From positions 1,664,830-1,728,829 of the forward strand of contig KB904821.1 in NCBI GenBank assembly GCA_000380225.1: a DNA stretch of 64,000 nt, given 5' to 3'. A model generated the notes under the pieces. That model did not search any database. It was not told the origin of the DNA and saw only the letters and a list, made by a program, of their open reading frames with translations. A program made the translations under genes and the position numbers. Of the stretch, positions 53,269-62,112 are shown piece by piece. The stretch's first letter is position 1. Every line of letters begins with the position of its first letter. The stretch comes from a filamentous cyanobacterium ESFC-1 (GTDB taxonomy: Bacteria > Cyanobacteriota > Cyanobacteriia > Cyanobacteriales > Spirulinaceae).

Positions 53269-54234
53269 TTAACGCATCCGCGCCGCTTGCATTGACCAAC
53301 GATTGACCTGTACGCCGCGATTAATGTAGCGGGTGCGTTCTCCTGTGGGTAAATCCATCGTCCGATTAAACTCATTTGAACCCGCATGAAGTCCAAGAAT
53401 GACATAGCGACCATCATTTAAAGCCGCAATAATCGCACTTCCCGAAGACCCCGGATTGGTGTCGCATTGATGGAATAATATGCCGTTCATTTCACCGCGA
53501 CTCACCCCTTCGAGAATGCTGCAAGCTTCGTGCATTCCGGCGGTGTCTCCGGGGTTTCCAAACTGGCGGAATTTAGCCGTGGGGAAGTCCCCAGCATATC
53601 CGGCTACAATCATTTTACCCGCGATCGCGCTCAACACTTCCGGATCGCTCAAATCTACATCTGCCCAACCTAAGTATCCCATGCGATCGCCCACGGGTTC
53701 ATCTAGCCGTAACAATGCCCAATCCTCCGCAGCAGCTTGAGGACGAGTCGCCCAACCATACTCATAAGCAACCACCGTCGCTGTCACAGAGGCAACACCG
53801 CGAATTAAATTCGGTTTAAAGATGAGGCGTTCAGGTTGAGCTTGGTATTGTCGCGAATCTACAAACCTTCCTAAACGAGGATGCTTTAAACAATGGGAAT
53901 TTGTCAGAACTAAATCCCGACCTATTAATGTTCCCGTACACCAAGAATTTGTTTGGCCATCTGCCAATACCCAATCAAGGCGACCAATCGCGGAATAAGG
54001 GAAAACGCGATTGAGGACAGGAGCGCGATCGTCTTTATCAACAATAGCTCGGACATCATCGCTATAGGGTTCGAGAGATGCGGGTAAAGAATCTGGTTGA
54101 AACCCAGGTGCTTGTCGGGCTAATTCCTCTAGAGCAGGGGTTTCTGGGGGCGTTTGCGCTTGAGTCGGAGCGAATTGCGTTGTAATCAGCAAACTCGCCA
54201 GCGCGATCGCGACATAGAGCCATTTTTTCAACAT
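53269..54234 (-). CDS. Secreted trypsin-like serine protease
   Basis: About 321 residues from the ATG at 54232-54234 (a GTG at 54252 adds six). A signal peptide (about 1-27, LYVAIALASLLITTQFAPTQAQ) is followed by a chymotrypsin-fold domain with a full triad: His114 in LIGRDLVLTNSHCL, Asp171 in AAAEDWALLRL and Ser264 in NPGSSGSAI. A disulfide is likely between Cys99 and Cys115 (CTGTL and SHC). The enzyme would be active in the periplasm or outside the cell. It lies between the OB-fold-like and CHAT genes, all on the same strand but separated by repeats. Confidence 0.93.
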   Translation of the reverse strand: MLKKWLYVAIALASLLITTQFAPTQAQTPPETPALEELARQAPGFQPDSLPASLEPYSDDVRAIVDKDDRAPVLNRVFPYSAIGRLDWVLADGQTNSWCTGTLIGRDLVLTNSHCLKHPRLGRFVDSRQYQAQPERLIFKPNLIRGVASVTATVVAYEYGWATRPQAAAEDWALLRLDEPVGDRMGYLGWADVDLSDPEVLSAIAGKMIVAGYAGDFPTAKFRQFGNPGDTAGMHEACSILEGVSRGEMNGILFHQCDTNPGSSGSAIIAALNDGRYVILGLHAGSNEFNRTMDLPTGERTRYINRGVQVNRWSMQAARMR

Positions 54235-54336
54235 TGGTTGTTTATTCCTCACTCATTGATGTTTAAATTATCTGAGATTTCTAGTAGATATTGTTCCCCG
54301 TTACCGTTTTTGATACACCCTTTCTCCCTCACCCCT

Positions 54337-54708
54337 CCCTCGTCCCTAGGCTCAAGTCTGGGGACGCACCAACGAGGCTCTGCCTCGATACCATGCCCTC
54401 ACCCCAACCCCTCTCCCACGGGAGAGGGGCTTAATCCCTTTTCCCTCGTCCCTAGGCTCAAGTCTGGGGACGCACCAACGAGGCTCTGCCTCGATACCAT
54501 GCCCTCACCCCAACCCCTCTCCCACAGGAGAGGGGCTTAATCCCTTTTCCCTCGTCCCTAGGCTCAAGCCTGGGGACGCACCAACGAGGCTCTGCCTCGA
54601 TACCATGCCCTCACCCCAACCCCTCTCCCACAGGAGAGGGGCTTAATCCCTTTTCCCTCGTCCCTAGGCTCAAGCCTGGGGACGCACCAACGAGGCTCTG
54701 CCTCGATA
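54337..54708. repeat. 106-bp tandem repeat, three and a half copies
   Basis: Units start at 54337, 54443, 54549 and 54655, exactly 106 bases apart and nearly identical. Each holds three hairpins: GTCCCTAGGCTCAAG-YC-TGGGGAC, ACGAGGCTCTGCCTCG and the dispersed CCCCTCTCCC-GGGAGAGGGG. The fourth unit breaks off after the second hairpin at about 54708 and is followed by GTAGGCAGAGCCTAC. A related fragment lies at 53166-53210. No coding frame is credible. Confidence 0.95.
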
Positions 54709-54777
54709 AAGGTAGGCAGAGCCTACAGAAAGCATTTCGCGGCTCTAGCCACGAAACGAGAGCGATAGAGAAAACCA

Positions 54778-57700
54778 TCACTGCCACTCCCCCTGCAAGG
54801 TAAACGCCGCCCACAAACGGGGGTCTTGATACTGCTCCCACAACTGCAACTGCGCCTCACGCAACGCTGCCGCCGCAGTCAGGGGATTGTCGGGGCGGTG
54901 CATGAGGTCGTAAAACTGACTCATCAACTCGGCTGTCGCGCTATCATTCACATTCCACAACGACACCACAACCCGCTCCGCCCCAGCATACATAAAGCCC
55001 CGCGTCATCCCGACCATACCCTCACCCTTAATCGTATCGCCGAGTCCCGTTTCGCAAGCACTCAGCACCACTAAATCCGCCGCCAGCTTGAGGGTGAAGA
55101 TTTCCCCCAAGCGCAGATAGCCATCTTTTTGTTGCTGACCTTGCTCGTCTACCAAGGACAACACCAACCCGGTAAACTCTGGGTTTTCCGTATCCAAACA
55201 GCCGTGGGTGGCCAGAAAGAGGTGTTGGTATTGGTCGAGTTGTGCCTGGTCAAACCAAGCCTGATTCGCTTGGAAATCCATCGCCGCAATCACCCCACTC
55301 GCGGGGAAATACTGCTTGATTGCGTCGGCTTCTTGTCGAGTACCGGGAAGGCGTTTAACCGTAGCATCGGGCATACACAGAGAGCGAGTCTCAGTAGGAA
55401 ATAAGCTGTCTGAGTTGACGAGATTATCGGAATCGTCGTCTGGGGTGGGTGGGGCTTCTCCCGTCACGCGAGCATCGGTGGCGCTATAAACCGGGTCAGC
55501 AAGGACGGCTAGGGCTTTGGGGGCAGGGGGACGGGCTTGGAGGCGTTGGCGTTGGGTGGCGATGGTGGTAGAAGACGGTGCGGCGACGATTTCGTGTTGG
55601 CTCAGGAGGGGTTGATAATTGGCAATATTGGGGAGGGGTAAGGCAGCGAAGGGGGTGTATTGCAGCGCCCCATCCCCGACAATCAGCAAGCGTTTCCCGG
55701 CGATTTCGTCAGCGACGGGGGACAGAATGAGGTCATAGAGAATTTGTCCGGGGTCTTGGATTTCTGTAGCGATACAAGTATCGCGGTTGGGGGCTACTAC
55801 ACATTTTGAATCGGTAATGCTGGCGCGAAAAGCTGTAACTGCTTCGTTAATTTCGGCTTGACTTGGCAGGGTGTAAGTTTTGTAGCCGTCTGCCGTCACT
55901 AGCCAAAGATAGCTTTGGTTTTCGGTGAGGAAGTATTGCAACAACACGGTTTCGTCGTCGAGGACTTGTTGCTGGACTTGCGCCAGAGTGAGGGGTTCGG
56001 GATATTGTAATTCGGCGTAAGCGGGGTTGAGGCGTTTGAGTTGGCTTTCGATGTCGCTGAGTTCGTCTTCGAGTTGGCGGACGGTATCGAGATAAGCTTG
56101 TTTGGCTTCGGCTTCAGCTTCAGTCGTCTCGGCGTTTTGCAGGCGTTGACCGAGGATGGTTTCTTGAGCGCGAAGTTGGTTGTAGAGGCTTTGTTCGCGG
56201 TTGATGAGTTCGATGGCTGCGGGGTTGTCTAAGTTCTCGCGAAAGTCTACATTGGCTTCTGTCAGCAGTTCTATCAGGGTACGAGCGCGGGAACGTTCAC
56301 TGACATGAAAGGCAGTTGCGTCGTAGCCTTCGGTGGGGTTTTGTTGATGGAGTTGCATCAACAAGTCGGCATAAAATTGATAATAGCCTTGGTTTTGGAC
56401 TTGAGCGAAGTAGGTTTGGCGTAAGTCAGTGTTGGTAATTTCACCGCGCAAGTCTTCGATGATTTCAAGGGCGGCTTCGATGTCGGTGAGGGCGGCTTGG
56501 AGTTGGTTTTGGTCGCGTTGGAGAAAGGCGCGGTTGTAGAGGGTAGTGGCTTCCATAGCGCGATCTCCTACGGCTTGGAGAATAGGTAAGGCTTGATTGA
56601 AATAGTTTAAAGCTTGTTGTTTTTCTCCTAAATCGTGGTAAACTAAGCCGATATTGTTGAGAGTCGTGGCTTCCCCAGCGCGATTACCCACAGCCCGATG
56701 TATGGGTAAGGCTTGGTTGAAGTAATCTATGGCAAGTTGTTTTTCTCCTAAATCTCTGGAAATTATGCCGATATTATTGAGAATGTTAGCTTCCCCAGCA
56801 TGACTGCCCAAGGCTCGAAATAGGGATAAAGCTTGTTTATAGTAATCAAAAGCTTGTCTGTAATAATTAAAGGTAAGTTGCTGTTCTCCTAAATCTCTGT
56901 AAACTGCACCAATGTTACCAATGGTAACGGCTTCCCCACTGCGATCATTCACGGCTTGATGTAAAAGTAAGGCCTGGTCAAGGTAGTCTAATGCTTTTTG
57001 TTTCTCTCCTAATGCATTGTAAACTGTACTTATATTGTTGAGAGTTGTGGCTTCCCCCGCGCGATCGCCCACTGCTCGACGTAGGAGTAAAGCTTGGTTG
57101 TAGTAATCTAATGCTCTTTGTTGTTCTCCCAGACTGCTGTAAACCGCACCGATATTGTTGAGAGTCGTGGCTTCCCCCGCGCGATCGCCCACAGCCTGAC
57201 TCAGGGGTAAGGCTTGGTTGTAGTAATCTAAAGCTTTTTGTTTTTCTCCTAAATCGCTGTAAACACTCCCAATGTTGTTGAGAGTAGTTGCTTCGCCAGC
57301 CCGGTCTCCCATAGCCTGACGCATAGGTAAAGATTGACTGTAATAAGACAATGCTTTCTGTTTTTCTCCCCAATCACTATAAACTGAACCAATATTGTTG
57401 AGAGTCGTGGCTTCCCCAGCGCGATCGCCCACCGCTCGACGTAGGAGTAAAGCTTGGTTGTAGTAATCTAATGCTCTTTGTTGTTCTCCTAAATCGCTGT
57501 AAACACTCCCAATGTTGTTGAGAGTAGTTGCTTCTCCAGCGCGATCTCCTACAGCTTGAAATAAGGGTAAAGCTTGGTTGTAGTAATCTAAAGCTTTTTG
57601 TTTTTCTCCCAGATTGCTGTAAACTGCACCTCTATTGTTAATAGCAAGAGCTTCAACAGCCAAATTTCCTACATCTTGGCTTAGTGGTAAAGCTTGTTGT

Positions 57701-58170
57701 ACAGCATCCAAGGCAAGTTGATTTTCTCCTAAAAACAAATAAACTTCACTAATGTAAACAAGAATTACGGCTTCATTCTCTTTGTCTTCCAAGGCGCGAA
57801 TTATGGGTAAAGCTTGCTTGAAATAATTTAAAGCAAGTTGACGTTCACCCAAAAGATTATATATTCCACCTATATTTGTTAGAGTAACAACTTCTCCTGT
57901 GCGATCTCTAATTTGCTGAAACAAAACTAATGCTTCTTGCCACTGCTCAAGTGCCTGTCGCAGCGATTCTGCCGTTCCTTGTTGATAAAGTTCTACCCCA
58001 CGCTGATAAGCCCGCATTGCCGCTTCACGACGCGCCGCATCTGTTTCCTGCGCCACCTCCATAGATACCCGCGAGGAAGGCATTGCTCGTCCCGCCTCCA
58101 CCATCCCCCATCCTGGCAGCATTAAACTTAGTAAAACTAACCCATTCCGCAGCAATTTTCCGTGGCGCAT
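54778..58170 (-). CDS. Secreted TPR-CHAT protein (caspase-like)
   Basis: A 1130-residue protein. A signal peptide (LVLLSLMLPGWGMVEAGRA, about 10-30) is followed by some 13 tetratricopeptide repeats (about 60-600), each of 40 residues (ALDYYNQALPLFQAVGDRAGEATTLNNIGSVYSD type). A helical linker comes next, then a CHAT domain from about 830 to 1125. Its catalytic pair is visible as the His of HLFLATHGCLD (about 988) and the Cys of LVVLSACETGLGD (about 1040). CHAT domains are C14/C50-type caspase-like peptidases. A protein target or activator is unknown. DNA-level copies within the TPR region, 360 bases apart, are almost identical. Confidence 0.9.
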   Translation of the reverse strand: MRHGKLLRNGLVLLSLMLPGWGMVEAGRAMPSSRVSMEVAQETDAARREAAMRAYQRGVELYQQGTAESLRQALEQWQEALVLFQQIRDRTGEVVTLTNIGGIYNLLGERQLALNYFKQALPIIRALEDKENEAVILVYISEVYLFLGENQLALDAVQQALPLSQDVGNLAVEALAINNRGAVYSNLGEKQKALDYYNQALPLFQAVGDRAGEATTLNNIGSVYSDLGEQQRALDYYNQALLLRRAVGDRAGEATTLNNIGSVYSDWGEKQKALSYYSQSLPMRQAMGDRAGEATTLNNIGSVYSDLGEKQKALDYYNQALPLSQAVGDRAGEATTLNNIGAVYSSLGEQQRALDYYNQALLLRRAVGDRAGEATTLNNISTVYNALGEKQKALDYLDQALLLHQAVNDRSGEAVTIGNIGAVYRDLGEQQLTFNYYRQAFDYYKQALSLFRALGSHAGEANILNNIGIISRDLGEKQLAIDYFNQALPIHRAVGNRAGEATTLNNIGLVYHDLGEKQQALNYFNQALPILQAVGDRAMEATTLYNRAFLQRDQNQLQAALTDIEAALEIIEDLRGEITNTDLRQTYFAQVQNQGYYQFYADLLMQLHQQNPTEGYDATAFHVSERSRARTLIELLTEANVDFRENLDNPAAIELINREQSLYNQLRAQETILGQRLQNAETTEAEAEAKQAYLDTVRQLEDELSDIESQLKRLNPAYAELQYPEPLTLAQVQQQVLDDETVLLQYFLTENQSYLWLVTADGYKTYTLPSQAEINEAVTAFRASITDSKCVVAPNRDTCIATEIQDPGQILYDLILSPVADEIAGKRLLIVGDGALQYTPFAALPLPNIANYQPLLSQHEIVAAPSSTTIATQRQRLQARPPAPKALAVLADPVYSATDARVTGEAPPTPDDDSDNLVNSDSLFPTETRSLCMPDATVKRLPGTRQEADAIKQYFPASGVIAAMDFQANQAWFDQAQLDQYQHLFLATHGCLDTENPEFTGLVLSLVDEQGQQQKDGYLRLGEIFTLKLAADLVVLSACETGLGDTIKGEGMVGMTRGFMYAGAERVVVSLWNVNDSATAELMSQFYDLMHRPDNPLTAAAALREAQLQLWEQYQDPRLWAAFTLQGEWQ

Positions 58171-58260
58171 CTTCTTTAAGGGATTGACGATGATTTCAGT
58201 TTAACCTGGTTTTTTCCTGCATCCTAGCCCATTACAGTTTTTGTAACGGCGAGTTACCCC

Positions 58261-58292
58261 AAAACCCCGGTTTCTTGAAGAAACCGGGGTTT
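58261..58292. repeat. AAAACCCCGGTTTCTT inverted repeat
   Basis: AAAACCCCGGTTTCTT and AAGAAACCGGGGTTTT are arms of a nearly perfect hairpin with almost no loop, between the CHAT gene's start and the endonuclease remnant's stop. The same family as at 17062. Confidence 0.7.
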
Positions 58293-58325
58293 TAAACCTC
58301 ACGATTTGCTTCCCAGTTTCAAGCT

Positions 58326-58946
58326 TTACTCAGATTGCATTCCCTGGGGAATCAAGGCTTCTATAATTTCAGTCCACTTCGTTTTATGGATCGGTTTAAG
58401 GTCTTGGTCTTGCTGTACTAATTGAGAGTAGTTCTCCAAAAAGTCTTGCTGTGAAGCGACGAGACGTAGGTAATATTTGAGGGTGGGAATAATTCCATTA
58501 ACAATAACTTCGCAGCCGTGAGAGTTTTGAATTTCTTTTAAATAGGGCGCGATCGCGTTTTCTGAGATTGTACCCGATGAAAAAACATAATATCGCCGTG
58601 GATTGTGACGATAGATTTTTTGACGGACTTCGATAATTACCGACTCGTCAATCTTTTTATCTTTCTTAATCTCAATCGCTTCGAGTAAGTTTCCCTCTGC
58701 ATTGAAGATTTCTAGATCACCTGCGGTTTGGGATGTACGGTCTGAAGCTGTATGATGATTAACATCAGAAAGTGTTTTGAAAAGGAAAGCTGTACAGCTT
58801 TTGTATGAATTTTCAGAAGCTTTTGACGATGATTCATACCTTACAGCCCTGGTATCGTTAATTGAATAAGTTTTCTCTGTTTTGGCGACACAAGAGGCAG
58901 AGTTTGAACTGAAGATTTGTGTAATAAATCTTGCTGAAGAATGGCT
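58326..58946 (-). pseudogene. SacI-like restriction endonuclease remnant without a start codon
   Basis: On the minus strand an open frame of 206 codons runs from 58946 to a TAA at 58326-58328. It has no ATG, GTG or TTG in its first 150 or so codons. Its latter part reads HTASDRTSQTAGDLEIFNAE, then GNLLEAIEIKKDKKIDESV, and RYYVFSSGTISEN. The GDLE...EAIEIKK arrangement is the PD-(D/E)XK nuclease core, resembling SacI-family enzymes. The first 120 bases overlap the end of the methyltransferase gene in another frame. It is most simply a 5'-deleted endonuclease gene; expression by rare-start or frameshift is possible. Confidence 0.7.
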
Positions 58947-59902
58947 TTAACCAACTTATAAACAACCGTTGTGGCGACTGAATTACCAATTTGTTTATAA
59001 CTTTCACTTAAGCTTTGACTGCGTTTAAAGTGTTCGGGAAAACCCATGATGCGATAGCATTCTTGAATTGTTAATTTGCGAACTCGGTCTTCCTCTGGTA
59101 AATAAATGAAGAAACGCCCTGACGATTCTTGAGAGGGAAGCGTTGGATGAACACCTCCGACAGAATAAATCCGATTAGGTTGGCGATGTACTCGCGAAAG
59201 ATGTTCCGTATTGGGACGAATACCCGTTTTCCAAATACTTTTATTGCGATAGCCGACAAAAATCAAACCAGAGTCTTGTTTTTTCGGGTTTTCGATGAGG
59301 GTATATTCTGAAGGATCGAGATATTCAAAATTGGCGCGATCGCACAGAAAACTTTTTAAAATCTGAATATTTTGCTCTGGCTCAATTTGAGAAAAATCAA
59401 ATGGTTTGTGTTTAGAAGCTACAATAAAAACTCGCTCTCGATTTTGAGGTAAGCCAAAGTCTTTGGCGTTGAGAATTTGATAACTGACAAAATAATTCAA
59501 ACTTTCTAAAGCATTAATCATGACTCGAAAGTTAGAGCCTTTCTCAACATGAAGGAGATGTTTTACATTTTCGAGGATAACAACTTCAGGCTGTTTGATT
59601 TTGATAAGTTCGCAAATATAAAAGAAAATAGTGCCGCGCTTGTCTGCAAAACCTTTCCGCTTGCCACAAATACTAAAAGGCTGGCAAGGAAACCCGGCTG
59701 TAATGATATTAATATTTGGTATTTTCTCAAAATCAACTTCTGAAATGTCAATTTCTGGCACGTCTCCGAAGTTTTGAGCATAAACCTGACGACATTCTGG
59801 ACTAATTTCACAAGAGTAAAGACATTGTAAGCCAGCTTTTTCTAACGCGATTCTAAAACCGCCAATACCTGCAAAAATATCGGCGAAAGTTGCCACAGTC
59901 AT
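58841..59902 (-). CDS. DNA (cytosine-5-)-methyltransferase
   Basis: A 353-residue C5 cytosine methyltransferase. Seen: motif I FADIFAGIGGFRIALEKAG, motif IV with nucleophilic Cys73 in TAGFPCQPFSICGKR, motif VI VVILENVKHLL, motif VIII QNRERVFIV, motif IX and X IQECYRIMGFPEHFKRSQ and YKQIGNSVATTVVYKLV. The target-recognition region (about 190-270) is short. It is complete and probably active. The restriction partner next to it is truncated (58326-58946), so the methyltransferase is now an orphan. Its target site cannot be read from sequence. Confidence 0.95.
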   Translation of the reverse strand: MTVATFADIFAGIGGFRIALEKAGLQCLYSCEISPECRQVYAQNFGDVPEIDISEVDFEKIPNINIITAGFPCQPFSICGKRKGFADKRGTIFFYICELIKIKQPEVVILENVKHLLHVEKGSNFRVMINALESLNYFVSYQILNAKDFGLPQNRERVFIVASKHKPFDFSQIEPEQNIQILKSFLCDRANFEYLDPSEYTLIENPKKQDSGLIFVGYRNKSIWKTGIRPNTEHLSRVHRQPNRIYSVGGVHPTLPSQESSGRFFIYLPEEDRVRKLTIQECYRIMGFPEHFKRSQSLSESYKQIGNSVATTVVYKLVKAILQQDLLHKSSVQTLPLVSPKQRKLIQLTIPGL

Positions 59903-60082
59903 CTGTTGTTAATATCGATTTTTATGTAGGTTTGAGTTTAATTGTACTATTGTACTGCCTTTGAGCTTCAATGGGATTGACCAGTTTCTCTAGAATTGAA
60001 CTTCCATAAGGTAGAGTCGTGGCTTCCTGATGAGAAAGTAGAATAAAGAGAAACTTAAAACACAACGAGAGAGAGAAGACTC

Positions 60083-60397
60083 ATGGATATAGAATGGCTG
60101 CGATTTCAAGTTGCCGAAGGCCATCGAGAGCAATTTGTGCAGCAAGATGATGTCATCTGGACAACGGTATTATCTCAGTATTCTGGCTTTTTAGGAAAAG
60201 AGGTCTGGATTGACCCGGACAATGATGCAGAAATTGTCACGATTGTTCGTTGGAATAGCTTTGAGGAATGGCAAGCGGTGCCGCAAGAGGTACTGAACAA
60301 AACGGATACGGCATTTTCCGAGGCAATGGGGGATACTTTTGAGTTGCTCGAATCGCGGCATTATCAAACGCGCAAGTTTGGTGCGTCGAGCCGTTAA
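60083..60397 (+). CDS. Antibiotic-biosynthesis-monooxygenase-like protein (TIGR03792 type)
   Basis: A 104-residue ferredoxin-like-fold protein: MDIEWLRFQVAEGHREQFVQQDDVIWTTVLSQYSGFLGKEVW, then IVTIVRWNSFEEWQAVP. This matches the cyanobacterial TIGR03792 family of dimeric alpha/beta barrel (ABM-like) proteins. No reaction is known. The RBS AGAGAGAG lies 8 bases before the ATG. Confidence 0.85.
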   Translation: MDIEWLRFQVAEGHREQFVQQDDVIWTTVLSQYSGFLGKEVWIDPDNDAEIVTIVRWNSFEEWQAVPQEVLNKTDTAFSEAMGDTFELLESRHYQTRKFGASSR

Positions 60398-60446
60398 CCT
60401 GCTCGCAGATAGTAGCAGACAGTAATTCAACCCGCAATGGCAGGAA

Positions 60447-60626
60447 TTACTTTTTCGGGAGGAATAAGGCGGCGACTAAGGCGGCTGTGCCACCAATTAA
60501 GCCGAGGATTAACCATAACCCTAAATTGCGACCTTTGGCGCGGGCGATCGCGGCAGCAAAGCCCCCAATGATACAGTGTAGGTTGAGTAGTAGGTAGAGG
60601 GTGGGGTCGATGGGTAGGCTTTCCAT
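60447..60626 (-). CDS. Small membrane protein, 59 aa
   Basis: A 59-residue protein with two hydrophobic helices: MESLPIDPTLYLLLNLHCII, then FAAAIARAKGRNLGLWLILG, and LIGGTAALVAALFLPKK. Its C-terminal KK suggests a cytoplasmic end. The start is an ATG at 60624-60626 and the stop a TAA at 60447-60449. It is too short for common cut-offs but has clean membrane segments and a HIP1 site inside, so I call it real. Function unknown. Confidence 0.7.
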   Translation of the reverse strand: MESLPIDPTLYLLLNLHCIIGGFAAAIARAKGRNLGLWLILGLIGGTAALVAALFLPKK

Positions 60627-60791
60627 AACAACAGATTCAGGGTGTTTTATGGGTTACTGTAGCAAAAATCAGGGGTGCGATCGCGCCCTTTTTCAGACGG
60701 CTCGATTCAAAATCGGAAATTGATATTCTAAGATTGTTATGACGCAATCCGAGCGAATCGAGCCTCTGGCCGGTTGACCGCAAAACAACTC

Positions 60792-62024
60792 ATGAATCCT
60801 GTTGAACCCCGCCCGATTACTAACGCAAAATCGAAACGAGAATGGTCTTGGCCGTTTTGGCCGCTGGTGCCATTGTATCCCTACGGCCAGCGACGCACCC
60901 TCAAAACCGAGGTGGTGAAGGATACGATTTGGACGTTTGACCAAGTGCAGGGGATTCTCTATGTGGTGGTTCCCATTCGCATGACGGTGGTGAAGTTGGC
61001 TAAGGGGGGATTGTTGGTCTATGCTCCGGTTGCGCCGACTCCTGAGTGTGTGGGGATGCTGCGGGAGTTGGAAGCCCAACACGGGGAGGTGAAGTATATT
61101 ATTTTGCCGACGGTTTCCGGGTTGGAGCATAAGGTGTTTGTGGGGCCGTTTGCGCGGCAGTTTCGCCAAGCCCAGGTTTTTGTGGCTCCAAATCAGTGGA
61201 GTTTTCCGGTGAATTTGCCGTTGAGTTGGTTGGGGTTTCCCCCGAAACGCACTCAGATTTTACCGAGTGATAGCCAGGATGCCCCGTTTGGGGATGAGTT
61301 TGCTTACGAGATTTTAGAAAAGGTCTATTTGGGGCCGGGAAGTTTTGAGGAGGTGGCGTTTCTGCACAAGGCATCCCGCACGTTGTTGGTGACGGATACG
61401 GTGGTATCGATTCCTGAAGACCCGCCCCCGATTGTACAACTTGACGGTTTTCCGTTGCTGTTTCACGCGAGAGACCAGGCCAGCGATAAGTTGGAAGATA
61501 CGCCCCAAATGCGCCGCAAGGGTTGGCAACGGATTAGTTTATTTAGTTTGTATTTCCGTCCGGGGGCGCTCGAACCTGTGGCGCTCAAAGATGCGCTCAG
61601 GAGGGCGTTTAGAGCTTCAGACCGCTCGAAAAAGAACTATTTTGGCTTTTTTCCCTTTCGCTGGCAAAATGGCTGGCAGCAGTCGTTTAATTCCCTACGA
61701 GGAGGGGGTCGGTTGTTGGTGGCTCCGGTATTGCAGACATTGATTCTCAATCGCGCTCCCCAAGAGACGCTAGATTGGGCGAAGCGGGTGAGTTCGTGGG
61801 AGTTTGAGCGTATTATTCCTTGTCATTTTAGCGCCCCGATCGCGGCAACGCCAGAGCAGTTTCGTCAGGCGTTTCGTTTCTTAGAGCGAGAGGCGGCGGT
61901 AGGATTGGGTTATGCGGGGAGTTTAGACCGTCCCCTCCCTGGGGCTGATTTTAGTTTGCTCGAAACCCTTAATCATGAGTTAAGCAAGATTGGTATTGTG
62001 CCGCCCCCGAAAGAAAAGGTATAA
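60792..62024 (+). CDS. DUF4336 domain protein
   Basis: About 410 residues from the ATG at 60792 (TTG at 60774 is possible). Seen: the beginning WPFWPLVPLYPYGQRRTLKTEVVKDTIWTFDQVQGILYVVVPIRMTVVKL and VKYIILPTVSGLEHKVFVGPFARQF. DUF4336 is related in shape to metallo-beta-lactamase folds (HKVFVGPFARQF sits where a metal-site helix is expected), but the histidine motif is incomplete. The family is found in cyanobacteria and plants, function unknown. The next gene, DUF4385, lies on the same strand. Confidence 0.88.
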   Translation: MNPVEPRPITNAKSKREWSWPFWPLVPLYPYGQRRTLKTEVVKDTIWTFDQVQGILYVVVPIRMTVVKLAKGGLLVYAPVAPTPECVGMLRELEAQHGEVKYIILPTVSGLEHKVFVGPFARQFRQAQVFVAPNQWSFPVNLPLSWLGFPPKRTQILPSDSQDAPFGDEFAYEILEKVYLGPGSFEEVAFLHKASRTLLVTDTVVSIPEDPPPIVQLDGFPLLFHARDQASDKLEDTPQMRRKGWQRISLFSLYFRPGALEPVALKDALRRAFRASDRSKKNYFGFFPFRWQNGWQQSFNSLRGGGRLLVAPVLQTLILNRAPQETLDWAKRVSSWEFERIIPCHFSAPIAATPEQFRQAFRFLEREAAVGLGYAGSLDRPLPGADFSLLETLNHELSKIGIVPPPKEKV

Positions 62025-62112
62025 ATATTTAAGTGAGGCTTTTGAAAGTCTCGGTTTAATGAATTGGGGGGCGCGATCGCGAATCGGTATCTCTGCACCA
62101 GTAGGAGTTGTG

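Noticed and set aside
53269-58170. Craspase-like CRISPR protease pair (TPR-CHAT)
   Set aside because: The CHAT protein has a signal peptide and there are no cas genes or CRISPR repeats nearby.
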